From assembly GCA_029224185.1 (NCBI GenBank), contig CM055197.1, positions 25,294,562 through 25,358,561 on the forward strand: DNA of 64,000 bases. The letters run 5' to 3'. The DNA comes from Karalla daura. Its lineage: Eukaryota > Chordata > Actinopteri > Chaetodontiformes > Leiognathidae. The notes beneath the pieces are model-generated. The model had not been told where the DNA came from. It ran no database searches and was given only the letters and a program-made list of their open reading frames with translations. The translations under genes were made by a program, and so were the position numbers. Each line of letters begins with the position of its first letter. The first letter of the stretch is position 1. Shown here in pieces: positions 10,197 through 23,400 of the stretch.

Positions 10197-13170
10197 TTCT
10201 ATGGTCCCATGGTTCTCCGGTTGGCCGGTTCAAGGGTTCTCCGGTGCCAGGGCTGTCCGGATCTAGTGTTCAGCGGTTCTAGGGTTCTAGGGTTCTCCAG
10301 TTCCAGTGTTCCAGTGCTATAGGATTCTCCGGTTCTGAGCTTCTAGGGTTCTCCGGTTCTAGGATTCAAGGGTTCTCGGGTTCTAGGGTTCTCCGGTTCT
10401 TGGGTTCTTGGGTTCTCCGGTTTTCCGGTTCTCGGGTTCTCCGGTTCTCGGGTTCTTGGGTTCTCCGGTTCTAGGGTTCTCCGGTAATAAGGTTCTTTGG
10501 TCCTCCGATTCTGGGGTTTTCAGGTTCTCCCTGTACTCCTGTTTCTTCTTCTCTACATAGTTCTCCTCCAGTTGACTTATCTGTTCACTCTAGTTGACTT
10601 TACTGTTCACTCTAGTTGACTTATCTGTTCACTCTAGTTGACTTTACTGTTCACTCTAGTTGACTTATCTGTTCACTCTAGTTGACTTATCTGTTCACTC
10701 TAGTTGACTTTACTGTTCACTCTAGTTGACTTATCTGTTCACTCTAGTTGACTTTACTGTTCACTCTAGTTGACTTATCTGTTCACTGTAGTTGACTTCT
10801 CTGTTGACTCGTTGACTTTCCTCTTCACTCTAGTTGACTTTTCTTCTCCCTGTAGGTGATTTTTCTCTTCCTGGTTTTCCAAATCTCTGGTTCAAGGGTT
10901 CTCTGGCTCTCCAGTTCAAGGGTTCTCCTTTTCTATGGTTCTAGGGTTCTCCGGTTCTAGGGTTCTATGGTCCCATGGTTCTCCGGTTGGCCGGTTCAAG
11001 GGTTCTCCGGTGCCAGGGCTGTCCGGATCTAGTGTTCAGCGGTTCTAGGGTTCTAGGGTTCTCCAGTTCCAGTGTTCCAGTGCTATAGGATTCTCCGGTT
11101 CTGAGGTTCTAGGGTTCTCCGGTTCTAGGATTCAAGGGTTCTCGGGTTCTAGGGTTCTCCGGTTCTTGGGTTCTCCGGTTCTCGGGTTCTCCGGTTCTCA
11201 GGTTCTTGGGTTCTCCGGTTCTCCGGTTCTAGGGTTCTCCGGTAATAAGGTTCTTGGGTCCTCCGATTCTGGGGTTTTCAGGTTCTCCCTGTACTCCTGT
11301 TTCTTCTTCTCTACATAGTTCTCCTCCAGTTGACTTATCTGTTCACTCTAGTTGACTTTACTGTTCACTCTAGTTGACTTTACTGTTCACTCTAGTTGAC
11401 TTATCTGTTCACTCTAGTTGACTTATCTGTTCACTCTAGTTGACTTTACTGTTCACTCTAGTTGACTTATCTGTTCACTCTAGTTGACTTTACTGTTCAC
11501 TCTAGTTGACTTATCTGTTCACTGTAGTTGACTTCTCTGTTGACTCGTTGACTTTCCTCTTCACTCTAGTTGACTTTTCTTCTCCCTGTAGGTGATTTTT
11601 CTCTTCCTGGTTTTCCAAATCTCTGGTTCAAGGGTTCTCTGGCTCTCCAGTTCAAGGGTTCTCCTTTTCTATGGTTCTAGGGTTCTCCGGTTCTAGGGTT
11701 CTATGGTCCCATGGTTCTCCGGTTGGCCGGTTCAAGGGTTCTCCGGTGCCAGGGCTGTCCGGATCTAGTGTTCAGCGGTTCTAGGGTTCTAGGGTTCTCC
11801 AGTTCCAGTGTTCCAGTGCTATAGGATTCTCCGGTTCTGAGGTTCTAGGGTTCTCCGGTTCTAAGATTCAAGGGTTCTCGGGTTCTAGGGTTCTCCGGTT
11901 CTTGGGTTCTTGGGTTCTTGGGTTCTTGGGTTCTCCGGTTCTCCGGTTCTCGGGTTCTCCGGTTCTCAGGTTCTTGGGTTCTCCGGTTCTCCGGTTCTAG
12001 GGTTCTCCGGTAATAAGGTTCTTGGGTCCTCCGATTCTGGGGTTTTCAGGTTCTCCCTGTACTCCTGTTTCTTCTTCTCTACATAGTTCTCCTCCAGTTG
12101 ACTTATCTGTTCACTCTAGTTGACTTTACTGTTCACTCTAGTTGACTTATCTGTTCACTCTAGTTGACTTTACTGTTCACTCTAGTTGACTTATCTGTTC
12201 ACTCTAGTTGACTTTACTGTTCACTCTTGTTGACTTTACTGTTCACTCTAGTTGACTTATCTGTTCACTCTAGTTGACTTATCTGTTCACTCTAGTTGAC
12301 TTTTCTTCTCCCTGTAGGTGATTTTTCTCTTCCTGGTTTTCCAAATCTCTGGTTCAAGGGTTCTCTGGCTCTCCAGTTCAAGAGTTCTCCTTTTCTATGG
12401 TTCTAGGGTTCTCCGGTTCTAGGGTTCTATGGTCCCATGGTTCTCCGGTTGGCCGGTTCAAGGGTTCTCCGGTGCCAGGGCTGTCCGGATCTAGTGTTCA
12501 GCGGTTCTAGGGTTCTAGGGTTCTCCAGTTCCAGTGTTCCAGTGCTATAGGATTCTCCGGTTCTGAGGTTCTAGGGTTCTCCGGTTCTAAGATTCAAGGG
12601 TTCTCGGGTTCTAGGGTTCTCCGGTTCTTGGGTTCTTGGGTTCTTGGGTTCTTGGGTTCTCCGGTTCTCCGGTTCTCGGGTTCTCCGGTTCTCAGGTTCT
12701 TGGGTTCTCCGGTTCTCCGGTTCTAGGGTTCTCCGGTAATAAGGTTCTTGGGTCCTCCGATTCTGGGGTTTTCAGGTTCTCCCTGTACTCCTGTTTCTTC
12801 TTCTCTACATAGTTCTCCTCCAGTTGACTTATCTGTTCACTCTAGTTGACTTTACTGTTCACTCTAGTTGACTTATCTGTTCACTCTAGTTGACTTATCT
12901 GTTCACTCTAGTTGACTTTACTGTTCACTCTAGTTGACTTATCTGTTCACTCTAGTTGACTTTACTGTTCACTCTAGTTGACTTATCTGTTCACTGTAGT
13001 TGACTTCTCTGTTGACTCGTTGACTTTCCTCTTCACTCTAGTTGACTTTTCTTCTCCCTGTAGGTGATTTTTCTCTTCCTGGTTTTCCAAATCTCTGGTT
13101 CAAGGGTTCTCTGGCTCTCCAGTTTAAGGGTTCTCCTTTTCTATGGTTCTAGGGTTCTCCGGTTCTAGGG
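10197..13170 (+). repeat. Repeat block 4: tetramer d1-a-b(726)-c'
   Basis: Monomers are d1 (10197-10962), a (10963-11698), b (11699-12424) and c' (12425-13170), 2974 bases in all. The b copy has two rather than three consecutive ccgg 8-mers but cagcgg rather than caccgg. The c' copy has eight minisatellite units (PQPPQPQP) in place of five. The same four lengths and marks recur in block 10 at 29909. Confidence 0.88.
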
Positions 13171-16078
13171 TTCTATGGTCCCATGGTTCTCCGGTTGGCC
13201 GGTTCAAGGGTTCTCCGGTGCCAGGGCTGTCCGGATCTAGTGTTCAGCGGTTCTAGGGTTCTAGGGTTCTCCAGTTCCAGTGTTCCAGTGCTATAGGATT
13301 CTCCGGTTCTGAGCTTCTAGGGTTCTCCGGTTCTAGGATTCAAGGGTTCTCGGGTTCTAGGGTTCTCCGGTTCTTGGGTTCTTGGGTTCTCCGGTTTTCC
13401 GGTTCTCGGGTTCTCCGGTTCTCGGGTTCTTGGGTTCTCCGGTTCTAGGGTTCTCCGGTAATAAGGTTCTTGGGTCCTCCGATTCTGGGGTTTTCAGGTT
13501 CTCCCTGTACTCCTGTTTCTTCTTCTCTACATAGTTCTCCTCCAGTTGACTTATCTGTTCACTCTAGTTGACTTTACTGTTCACTCTAGTTGACTTTACT
13601 GTTCACTCTAGTTGACTTTACTGTTCACTCTAGTTGACTTATCTGTTCACTCTAGTTGACTTATCTGTTCACTCTAGTTGACTTTACTGTTCACTCTAGT
13701 TGACTTATCTGTTCACTCTAGTTGACTTTACTGTTCACTCTAGTTGACTTATCTGTTCACTGTAGTTGACTTCTCTGTTGACTCGTTGACTTTCCTCTTC
13801 ACTCTAGTTGACTTTTCTTCTCCCTGTAGGTGATTTTTCTCTTCCTGGTTTTCCAAATCTCTGGTTCAAGGGTTCTCTGGCTCTCCAGTTCAAGGGTTCT
13901 CCTTTTCTATGGTTCTAGGGTTCTCCGGTTCTAGGGTTCTATGGTCCCATGGTTCTCCGGTTGGCCGGTTCAAGGGTTCTCCGGTGCCAGGGCTGTCCGG
14001 ATCTAGTGTTCAGCGGTTCTAGGGTTCTAGGGTTCTCCAGTTCCAGTGTTCCAGTGCTATAGGATTCTCCGGTTCTGAGGTTCTAGGGTTCTCCGGTTCT
14101 AGGATTCAAGGGTTCTCGGCTTCTAGGGTTCTCCGGTTCTTGGGTTCTCCGGTTCTCGGGTTCTCCGGTTCTCAGGTTCTTGGGTTCTCCGGTTCTCCGG
14201 TTCTAGGGTTCTCCGGTAATAAGGTTCTTGGGTCCTCCGATTCTGGGGTTTTCAGGTTCTCCCTGTACTCCTGTTTCTTCTTCTCTACATAGTTCTCCTC
14301 CAGTTGACTTATCTGTTCACTCTAGTTGACTTTACTGTTCACTCTAGTTGACTTTACTGTTCACTCTAGTTGACTTATCTGTTCACTCTAGTTGACTTAT
14401 CTGTTCACTCTAGTTGACTTTACTGTTCACTCTAGTTGACTTATCTGTTCACTCTAGTTGACTTTACTGTTCACTCTAGTTGACTTATCTGTTCACTGTA
14501 GTTGACTTCTCTGTTGACTCGTTGACTTTCCTCTTCACTCTAGTTGACTTTTCTTCTCCCTGTAGGTGATTTTTCTCTTCCTGGTTTTCCAAATCTCTGG
14601 TTCAAGGGTTCTCTGGCTCTCCAGTTCAAGGGTTCTCCTTTTCTATGGTTCTAGGGTTCTCCGGTTCTAGGGTTCTATGGTCCCATGGTTCTCCGGTTGG
14701 CCGGTTCAAGGGTTCTCCGGTGCCAGGGCTGTCCGGATCTAGTGTTCACCGGTTCTAGGGTTCTAGGGTTCTCCAGTTCCAGTGTTCCAGTGCTATAGGA
14801 TTCTCCGGTTCTGAGGTTCTAGGGTTCTCCGGTTCTAAGATTCAAGGGTTCTCGGGTTCTAGGGTTCTCCGGTTCTTGGGTTCTTGGGTTCTTGGGTTCT
14901 TGGGTTCTCCGGTTCTCCGGTTCTCGGGTTCTCCGGTTCTCAGGTTCTTGGGTTCTCCGGTTCTCCGGTTCTAGGGTTCTCCGGTAATAAGGTTCTTGGG
15001 TCCTCCGATTCTGGGGTTTTCAGGTTCTCCCTGTACTCCTGTTTCTTCTTCTCTACATAGTTCTCCTCCAGTTGACTTATCTGTTCACTCTAGTTGACTT
15101 TACTGTTCACTCTAGTTGACTTATCTGTTCACTCTAGTTGACTTTACTGTTCACTCTAGTTGACTTATCTGTTCACTCTAGTTGACTTTACTGTTCACTC
15201 TTGTTGACTTTACTGTTCACTCTAGTTGACTTATCTGTTCACTCTAGTTGACTTATCTGTTCACTCTAGTTGACTTTTCTTCTCCCTGTAGGTGATTTTT
15301 CTCTTCCTGGTTTTCCAAATCTCTGGTTCAAGGGTTCTCTGGCTCTCCAGTTCAAGAGTTCTCCTTTTCTATGGTTCTAGGGTTCTCCGGTTCTAGGGTT
15401 CTATGGTCCCATGGTTCTCCGGTTGGCCGGTTCAAGGGTTCTCCGGTGCCAGGGCTGTCCGGATCTAGTGTTCAGCGGTTCTAGGGTTCTAGGGTTCTCC
15501 AGTTCCAGTGTTCCAGTGCTATAGGATTCTCCGGTTCTGAGGTTCTAGGGTTCTCCGGTTCTAAGATTCAAGGGTTCTCGGGTTCTAGGGTTCTCCGGTT
15601 CTTGGGTTCTTGGGTTCTTGGGTTCTTGGGTTCTCCGGTTCTCCGGTTCTCGGGTTCTCCGGTTCTCAGGTTCTTGGGTTCTCCGGTTCTCCGGTTCTAG
15701 GGTTCTCCGGTAATAAGGTTCTTGGGTCCTCCGATTCTGGGGTTTTCAGGTTCTCCCTGTACTCCTGTTTCTTCTTCTCTACATAGTTCTCCTCCAGTTG
15801 ACTTATCTGTTCACTCTAGTTGACTTTACTGTTCACTCTAGTTGACTTATCTGTTCACTCTAGTTGACTTTACTGTTCACTCTAGTTGACTTATCTGTTC
15901 ACTGTAGTTGACTTCTCTGTTGACTCGTTGACTTTCCTCTTCACTCTAGTTGACTTTTCTTCTCCCTGTAGGTGATTTTTCTCTTCCTGGTTTTCCAAAT
16001 CTCTGGTTCAAGGGTTCTCTGGCTCTCCAGTTTAAGGGTTCTCCTTTTCTATGGTTCTAGGGTTCTCCGGTTCTAGGG
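13171..16078 (+). repeat. Repeat block 5: tetramer d2-a-b'-c
   Basis: Monomers are d2 (13171-13936), a (13937-14672), b' (14673-15398) and c (15399-16078), 2908 bases. The b' copy carries caccgg and ends ttcaagag. The a copy has a private C at 14120 (ctcggc for ctcggg) that its partner in block 11 lacks. Block 11 at 32883 has the same lengths in the same order. Confidence 0.88.
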
Positions 16079-19000
16079 TTCTATGGTCCCATGGTTCTCC
16101 GGTTGGCCGGTTCAAGGGTTCTCCGGTGCCAGGGCTGTCCGGATCTAGTGTTCAGCGGTTCTAGGGTTCTAGGGTTCTCCAGTTCCAGTGTTCCAGTGCT
16201 ATAGGATTCTCCGGTTCTGAGCTTCTAGGGTTCTCCGGTTCTAGGATTCAAGGGTTCTCGGGTTCTAGGGTTCTCCGGTTCTTGGGTTCTTGGGTTCTCC
16301 GGTTTTCCGGTTCTCGGGTTCTCCGGTTCTCGGGTTCTTGGGTTCTCCGGTTCTAGGGTTCTCCGGTAATAAGGTTCTTTGGTCCTCCGATTCTGGGGTT
16401 TTCAGGTTCTCCCTGTACTCCTGTTTCTTCTTCTCTACATAGTTCTCCTCCAGTTGACTTATCTGTTCACTCTAGTTGACTTTACTGTTCACTCTAGTTG
16501 ACTTATCTGTTCACTCTAGTTGACTTTACTGTTCACTCTAGTTGACTTATCTGTTCACTCTAGTTGACTTATCTGTTCACTCTAGTTGACTTTACTGTTC
16601 ACTCTAGTTGACTTATCTGTTCACTCTAGTTGACTTTACTGTTCACTCTAGTTGACTTATCTGTTCACTGTAGTTGACTTCTCTGTTGACTCGTTGACTT
16701 TCCTCTTCACTCTAGTTGACTTTTCTTCTCCCTGTAGGTGATTTTTCTCTTCCTGGTTTTCCAAATCTCTGGTTCAAGGGTTCTCTGGCTCTCCAGTTCA
16801 AGGGTTCTCCTTTTCTATGGTTCTAGGGTTCTCCGGTTCTAGGGTTCTATGGTCCCATGGTTCTCCGGTTGGCCGGTTCAAGGGTTCTCCGGTGCCAGGG
16901 CTGTCCGGATCTAGTGTTCAGCGGTTCTAGGGTTCTAGGGTTCTCCAGTTCCAGTGTTCCAGTGCTATAGGATTCTCCGGTTCTGAGGTTCTAGGGTTCT
17001 CCGGTTCTAGGATTCAAGGGTTCTCGGGTTCTAGGGTTCTCCGGTTCTTGGGTTCTCCGGTTCTCGGGTTCTCCGGTTCTCAGGTTCTTGGGTTCTCCGG
17101 TTCTCCGGTTCTAGGGTTCTCCGGTAATAAGGTTCTTGGGTCCTCCGATTCTGGGGTTTTCAGGTTCTCCCTGTACTCCTGTTTCTTCTTCTCTACATAG
17201 TTCTCCTCCAGTTGACTTATCTGTTCACTCTAGTTGACTTTACTGTTCACTCTAGTTGACTTTACTGTTCACTCTAGTTGACTTATCTGTTCACTCTAGT
17301 TGACTTATCTGTTCACTCTAGTTGACTTTACTGTTCACTCTAGTTGACTTATCTGTTCACTCTAGTTGACTTTACTGTTCACTCTAGTTGACTTATCTGT
17401 TCACTGTAGTTGACTTCTCTGTTGACTCGTTGACTTTCCTCTTCACTCTAGTTGACTTTTCTTCTCCCTGTAGGTGATTTTTCTCTTCCTGGTTTTCCAA
17501 ATCTCTGGTTCAAGGGTTCTCTGGCTCTCCAGTTCAAGGGTTCTCCTTTTCTATGGTTCTAGGGTTCTCCGGTTCTAGGGTTCTATGGTCCCATGGTTCT
17601 CCGGTTGGCCGGTTCAAGGGTTCTCCGGTGCCAGGGCTGTCCGGATCTAGTGTTCAGCGGTTCTAGGGTTCTAGGGTTCTCCAGTTCCAGTGTTCCAGTG
17701 CTATAGGATTCTCCGGTTCTGAGGTTCTAGGGTTCTCCGGTTCTAAGATTCAAGGGTTCTCGGGTTCTAGGGTTCTCCGGTTCTTGGGTTCTTGGGTTCT
17801 TGGGTTCTTGGGTTCTCCGGTTCTCCGGTTCTCCGGTTCTCGGGTTCTCCGGTTCTCAGGTTCTTGGGTTCTCCGGTTCTCCGGTTCTAGGGTTCTCCGG
17901 TAATAAGGTTCTTGGGTCCTCCGATTCTGGGGTTTTCAGGTTCTCCCTGTACTCCTGTTTCTTCTTCTCTACATAGTTCTCCTCCAGTTGACTTATCTGT
18001 TCACTCTAGTTGACTTTACTGTTCACTCTAGTTGACTTATCTGTTCACTCTAGTTGACTTTACTGTTCACTCTAGTTGACTTATCTGTTCACTCTAGTTG
18101 ACTTTACTGTTCACTCTTGTTGACTTTACTGTTCACTCTAGTTGACTTATCTGTTCACTCTAGTTGACTTATCTGTTCACTCTAGTTGACTTTTCTTCTC
18201 CCTGTAGGTGATTTTTCTCTTCCTGGTTTTCCAAATCTCTGGTTCAAGGGTTCTCTGGCTCTCCAGTTCAAGAGTTCTCCTTTTCTATGGTTCTAGGGTT
18301 CTCCGGTTCTAGGGTTCTATGGTCCCATGGTTCTCCGGTTGGCCGGTTCAAGGGTTCTCCGGTGCCAGGGCTGTCCGGATCTAGTGTTCAGCGGTTCTAG
18401 GGTTCTAGGGTTCTCCAGTTCCAGTGTTCCAGTGCTATAGGATTCTCCGGTTCTGAGGTTCTAGGGTTCTCCGGTTCTAAGATTCAAGGGTTCTCGGGTT
18501 CTAGGGTTCTCCGGTTCTTGGGTTCTTGGGTTCTTGGGTTCTTGGGTTCTCCGGTTCTCCGGTTCTCGGGTTCTCCGGTTCTCAGGTTCTTGGGTTCTCC
18601 GGTTCTCCGGTTCTAGGGTTCTCCGGTAATAAGGTTCTTGGGTCCTCCGATTCTGGGGTTTTCAGGTTCTCCCTGTACTCCTGTTTCTTCTTCTCTACAT
18701 AGTTCTCCTCCAGTTGACTTATCTGTTCACTCTAGTTGACTTTACTGTTCACTCTAGTTGACTTATCTGTTCACTCTAGTTGACTTTACTGTTCACTCTA
18801 GTTGACTTATCTGTTCACTGTAGTTGACTTCTCTGTTGACTCGTTGACTTTCCTCTTCACTCTAGTTGACTTTTCTTCTCCCTGTAGGTGATTTTTCTCT
18901 TCCTGGTTTTCCAAATCTCTGGTTCAAGGGTTCTCTGGCTCTCCAGTTCAAGGGTTCTCCTTTTCTATGGTTCTAGGGTTCTCCGGTTCTAGGGTTCTAT

Positions 19001-20416
19001 GGTCCCATGGTTCTCCGGTTGGCCGGTTCAAGGGTTCTCCGGTGCCAGGGCTGTCCGGATCTAGTGTTCAGCGGTTCTAGGGTTCTAGGGTTCTCCAGTT
19101 CCAGTGTTCCAGTGCTATAGGATTCTCCGGTTCTGAGGTTCTAGGGTTCTCCGGTTCTAAGATTCAAGGGTTCTCGGGTTCTAGGGTTCTCCGGTTCTTG
19201 GGTTCTTGGGTTCTTGGGTTCTTGGGTTCTTGGGTTCTCCGGTTCTCCGGTTCTCCGGTTCTCGGGTTCTCCGGTTCTCAGGTTCTTGGGTTCTCCGGTT
19301 CTCCGGTTCTAGGGTTCTCCGGTAATAAGGTTCTTGGGTCCTCCGATTCTGGGGTTTTCAGGTTCTCCCTGTACTCCTGTTTCTTCTTCTCTACATAGTT
19401 CTCCTCCAGTTGACTTATCTGTTCACTCTAGTTGACTTTACTGTTCACTCTAGTTGACTTATCTGTTCACTCTAGTTGACTTTACTGTTCACTCTAGTTG
19501 ACTTATCTGTTCACTCTAGTTGACTTTACTGTTCACTCTTGTTGACTTTACTGTTCACTCTAGTTGACTTATCTGTTCACTCTAGTTGACTTATCTGTTC
19601 ACTCTAGTTGACTTTTCTTCTCCCTGTAGGTGATTTTTCTCTTCCTGGTTTTCCAAATCTCTGGTTCAAGGGTTCTCTGGCTCTCCAGTTCAAGAGTTCT
19701 CCTTTTCTATGGTTCTAGGGTTCTCCGGTTCTAGGGTTCTATGGTCCCATGGTTCTCCGGTTGGCCGGTTCAAGGGTTCTCCGGTGCCAGGGCTGTCCGG
19801 ATCTAGTGTTCAGCGGTTCTAGGGTTCTAGGGTTCTCCAGTTCCAGTGTTCCAGTGCTATAGGATTCTCCGGTTCTGAGGTTCTAGGGTTCTCCGGTTCT
19901 AAGATTCAAGGGTTCTCGGGTTCTAGGGTTCTCCGGTTCTTGGGTTCTTGGGTTCTTGGGTTCTTGGGTTCTCCGGTTCTCCGGTTCTCGGGTTCTCCGG
20001 TTCTCAGGTTCTTGGGTTCTCCGGTTCTCCGGTTCTAGGGTTCTCCGGTAATAAGGTTCTTGGGTCCTCCGATTCTGGGGTTTTCAGGTTCTCCCTGTAC
20101 TCCTGTTTCTTCTTCTCTACATAGTTCTCCTCCAGTTGACTTATCTGTTCACTCTAGTTGACTTTACTGTTCACTCTAGTTGACTTATCTGTTCACTCTA
20201 GTTGACTTTACTGTTCACTCTAGTTGACTTATCTGTTCACTGTAGTTGACTTCTCTGTTGACTCGTTGACTTTCCTCTTCACTCTAGTTGACTTTTCTTC
20301 TCCCTGTAGGTGATTTTTCTCTTCCTGGTTTTCCAAATCTCTGGTTCAAGGGTTCTCTGGCTCTCCAGTTTAAGGGTTCTCCTTTTCTATGGTTCTAGGG
20401 TTCTCCGGTTCTAGGG
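16079..20416 (+). repeat. Repeat block 6: d1-a-b-c-b-c, a tetramer and trimer that lost one monomer
   Basis: Monomers are d1 (16079-16844), a (16845-17580), b (17581-18314), c-like (18315-18994), b with five cttggg (18995-19736) and c (19737-20416). The corresponding stretch in blocks 12 and 13 is d1-a-b-c-(d/a)-b-c. Here the d/a monomer is missing, and the preceding c ends ttcaaggg, the d/a ending, instead of tttaaggg. A c x d/a crossover removing 744 bases explains both. Confidence 0.84.
19200..19234 (+). repeat. Five-fold cttggg run, potential G-quadruplex (m27)
   Basis: Five GGG tracts at 19200, 19208, 19216, 19224 and 19232 are separated by ttctt loops of five bases. This fits the G3-N1-7 pattern for an intramolecular quadruplex. 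It is the only monomer with five copies; most b and c monomers have four. The extra copy makes this monomer 742 bases instead of 734 and is also what lengthens an open frame starting at the TTG at 19198. Confidence 0.75.
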
Positions 20417-23400
20417 TTCTATGGTCCCATGGTTCTCCGGTTGGCCGGTTCAAGGGTTCTCCGGTGCCAGGGCTGTCCGGATCTAGTGTTCAGCGGTTCT
20501 AGGGTTCTAGGGTTCTCCAGTTCCAGTGTTCCAGTGCTATAGGATTCTCCGGTTCTGAGCTTCTAGGGTTCTCCGGTTCTAGGATTCAAGGGTTCTCGGG
20601 TTCTAGGGTTCTCCGGTTCTTGGGTTCTTGGGTTCTCCGGTTTTCCGGTTCTCGGGTTCTCCGGTTCTCGGGTTCTTGGGTTCTCCGGTTCTAGGGTTCT
20701 CCGGTAATAAGGTTCTTGGGTCCTCCGATTCTGGGGTTTTCAGGTTCTCCCTGTACTCCTGTTTCTTCTTCTCTACATAGTTCTCCTCCAGTTGACTTAT
20801 CTGTTCACTCTAGTTGACTTTACTGTTCACTCTAGTTGACTTTACTGTTCACTCTAGTTGACTTTACTGTTCACTCTAGTTGACTTATCTGTTCACTCTA
20901 GTTGACTTATCTGTTCACTCTAGTTGACTTTACTGTTCACTCTAGTTGACTTATCTGTTCACTCTAGTTGACTTTACTGTTCACTCTAGTTGACTTATCT
21001 GTTCACTGTAGTTGACTTCTCTGTTGACTCGTTGACTTTCCTCTTCACTCTAGTTGACTTTTCTTCTCCCTGTAGGTGATTTTTCTCTTCCTGGTTTTCC
21101 AAATCTCTGGTTCAAGGGTTCTCTGGCTCTCCAGTTCAAGGGTTCTCCTTTTCTATGGTTCTAGGGTTCTCCGGTTCTAGGGTTCTATGGTCCCATGGTT
21201 CTCCGGTTGGCCGGTTCAAGGGTTCTCCGGTGCCAGGGCTGTCCGGATCTAGTGTTCAGCGGTTCTAGGGTTCTAGGGTTCTCCAGTTCCAGTGTTCCAG
21301 TGCTATAGGATTCTCCGGTTCTGAGGTTCTAGGGTTCTCCGGTTCTAGGATTCAAGGGTTCTCGGGTTCTAGGGTTCTCCGGTTCTCGGGTTCTCCGGTT
21401 CTCAGGTTCTTGGGTTCTCCGGTTCTCCGGTTCTAGGGTTCTCCGGTAATAAGGTTCTTGGGTCCTCCGATTCTGGGGTTTTCAGGTTCTCCCTGTACTC
21501 CTGTTTCTTCTTCTCTACATAGTTCTCCTCCAGTTGACTTATCTGTTCACTCTAGTTGACTTTACTGTTCACTCTAGTTGACTTTACTGTTCACTCTAGT
21601 TGACTTATCTGTTCACTCTAGTTGACTTATCTGTTCACTCTAGTTGACTTTACTGTTCACTCTAGTTGACTTATCTGTTCACTCTAGTTGACTTTACTGT
21701 TCACTCTAGTTGACTTATCTGTTCACTGTAGTTGACTTCTCTGTTGACTCGTTGACTTTCCTCTTCACTCTAGTTGACTTTTCTTCTCCCTGTAGGTGAT
21801 TTTTCTCTTCCTGGTTTTCCAAATCTCTGGTTCAAGGGTTCTCTGGCTCTCCAGTTCAAGGGTTCTCCTTTTCTATGGTTCTAGGGTTCTCCGGTTCTAG
21901 GGTTCTATGGTCCCATGGTTCTCCGGTTGGCCGGTTCAAGGGTTCTCCGGTGCCAGGGCTGTCCGGATCTAGTGTTCACCGGTTCTAGGGTTCTAGGGTT
22001 CTCCAGTTCCAGTGTTCCAGTGCTATAGGATTCTCCGGTTCTGAGGTTCTAGGGTTCTCCGGTTCTAAGATTCAAGGGTTCTCGGGTTCTAGGGTTCTCC
22101 GGTTCTTGGGTTCTTGGGTTCTTGGGTTCTTGGGTTCTCCGGTTCTCCGGTTCTCGGGTTCTCCGGTTCTCAGGTTCTTGGGTTCTCCGGTTCTCCGGTT
22201 CTAGGGTTCTCCGGTAATAAGGTTCTTGGGTCCTCCGATTCTGGGGTTTTCAGGTTCTCCCTGTACTCCTGTTTCTTCTTCTCTACATAGTTCTCCTCCA
22301 GTTGACTTATCTGTTCACTCTAGTTGACTTTACTGTTCACTCTAGTTGACTTATCTGTTCACTCTAGTTGACTTTACTGTTCACTCTAGTTGACTTATCT
22401 GTTCACTCTAGTTGACTTTACTGTTCACTCTTGTTGACTTTACTGTTCACTCTAGTTGACTTATCTGTTCACTCTAGTTGACTTATCTGTTCACTCTAGT
22501 TGACTTTTCTTCTCCCTGTAGGTGATTTTTCTCTTCCTGGTTTTCCAAATCTCTGGTTCAAGGGTTCTCTGGCTCTCCAGTTCAAGGGTTCTCCTTTTCT
22601 ATGGTTCTAGGGTTCTCCGGTTCTAGGGTTCTATGGTCCCATGGTTCTCCGGTTGGCCGGTTCAAGGGTTCTCCGGTGCCAGGGCTGTCCGGATCTAGTG
22701 TTCAGCGGTTCTAGGGTTCTAGGGTTCTCCAGTTCCAGTGTTCCAGTGCTATAGGATTCTCCGGTTCTGAGGTTCTAGGGTTCTCCGGTTCTAAGATTCA
22801 AGGGTTCTCGGGTTCTAGGGTTCTCCGGTTCTTGGGTTCTTGGGTTCTTGGGTTCTCCGGTTCTCCGGTTCTCGGGTTCTCCGGTTCTCAGGTTCTTGGG
22901 TTCTCCGGTTCTCCGGTTCTAGGGTTCTCCGGTAATAAGGTTCTTGGGTCCTCCGATTCTGGGGTTTTCAGGTTCTCCCTGTACTCCTGTTTCTTCTTCT
23001 CTACATAGTTCTCCTCCAGTTGACTTATCTGTTCACTCTAGTTGACTTTACTGTTCACTCTAGTTGACTTATCTGTTCACTCTAGTTGACTTTACTGTTC
23101 ACTCTAGTTGACTTATCTGTTCACTCTAGTTGACTTTACTGTTCACTCTAGTTGACTTTACTGTTCACTCTAGTTGACTTATCTGTTCACTCTAGTTGAC
23201 TTTACTGTTCACTCTTGTTGACTTTACTGTTCACTCTAGTTGACTTATCTGTTCACTCTAGTTGACTTATCTGTTCACTCTAGTTGACTTTTCTTCTCCC
23301 TGTAGGTGATTTTTCTCTTCCTGGTTTTCCAAATCTCTGGTTCAAGGGTTCTCTGGCTCTCCAGTTCAAGGGTTCTCCTTTTCTATGGTTCTAGGGTTCT

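Noticed and set aside
19198..19398. Open frame of 66 codons starting with TTG, giving a repetitive Gly/Ser/Phe/Leu-rich peptide.
   Set aside because: It is translated 8-base satellite sequence. The TTG start lies in the extra fifth cttggg unit; three 8-base units equal 24 bases, so that unit adds an in-frame TTG upstream of a frame that is shorter in the other monomers. There is no homology-like pattern and no gene context.
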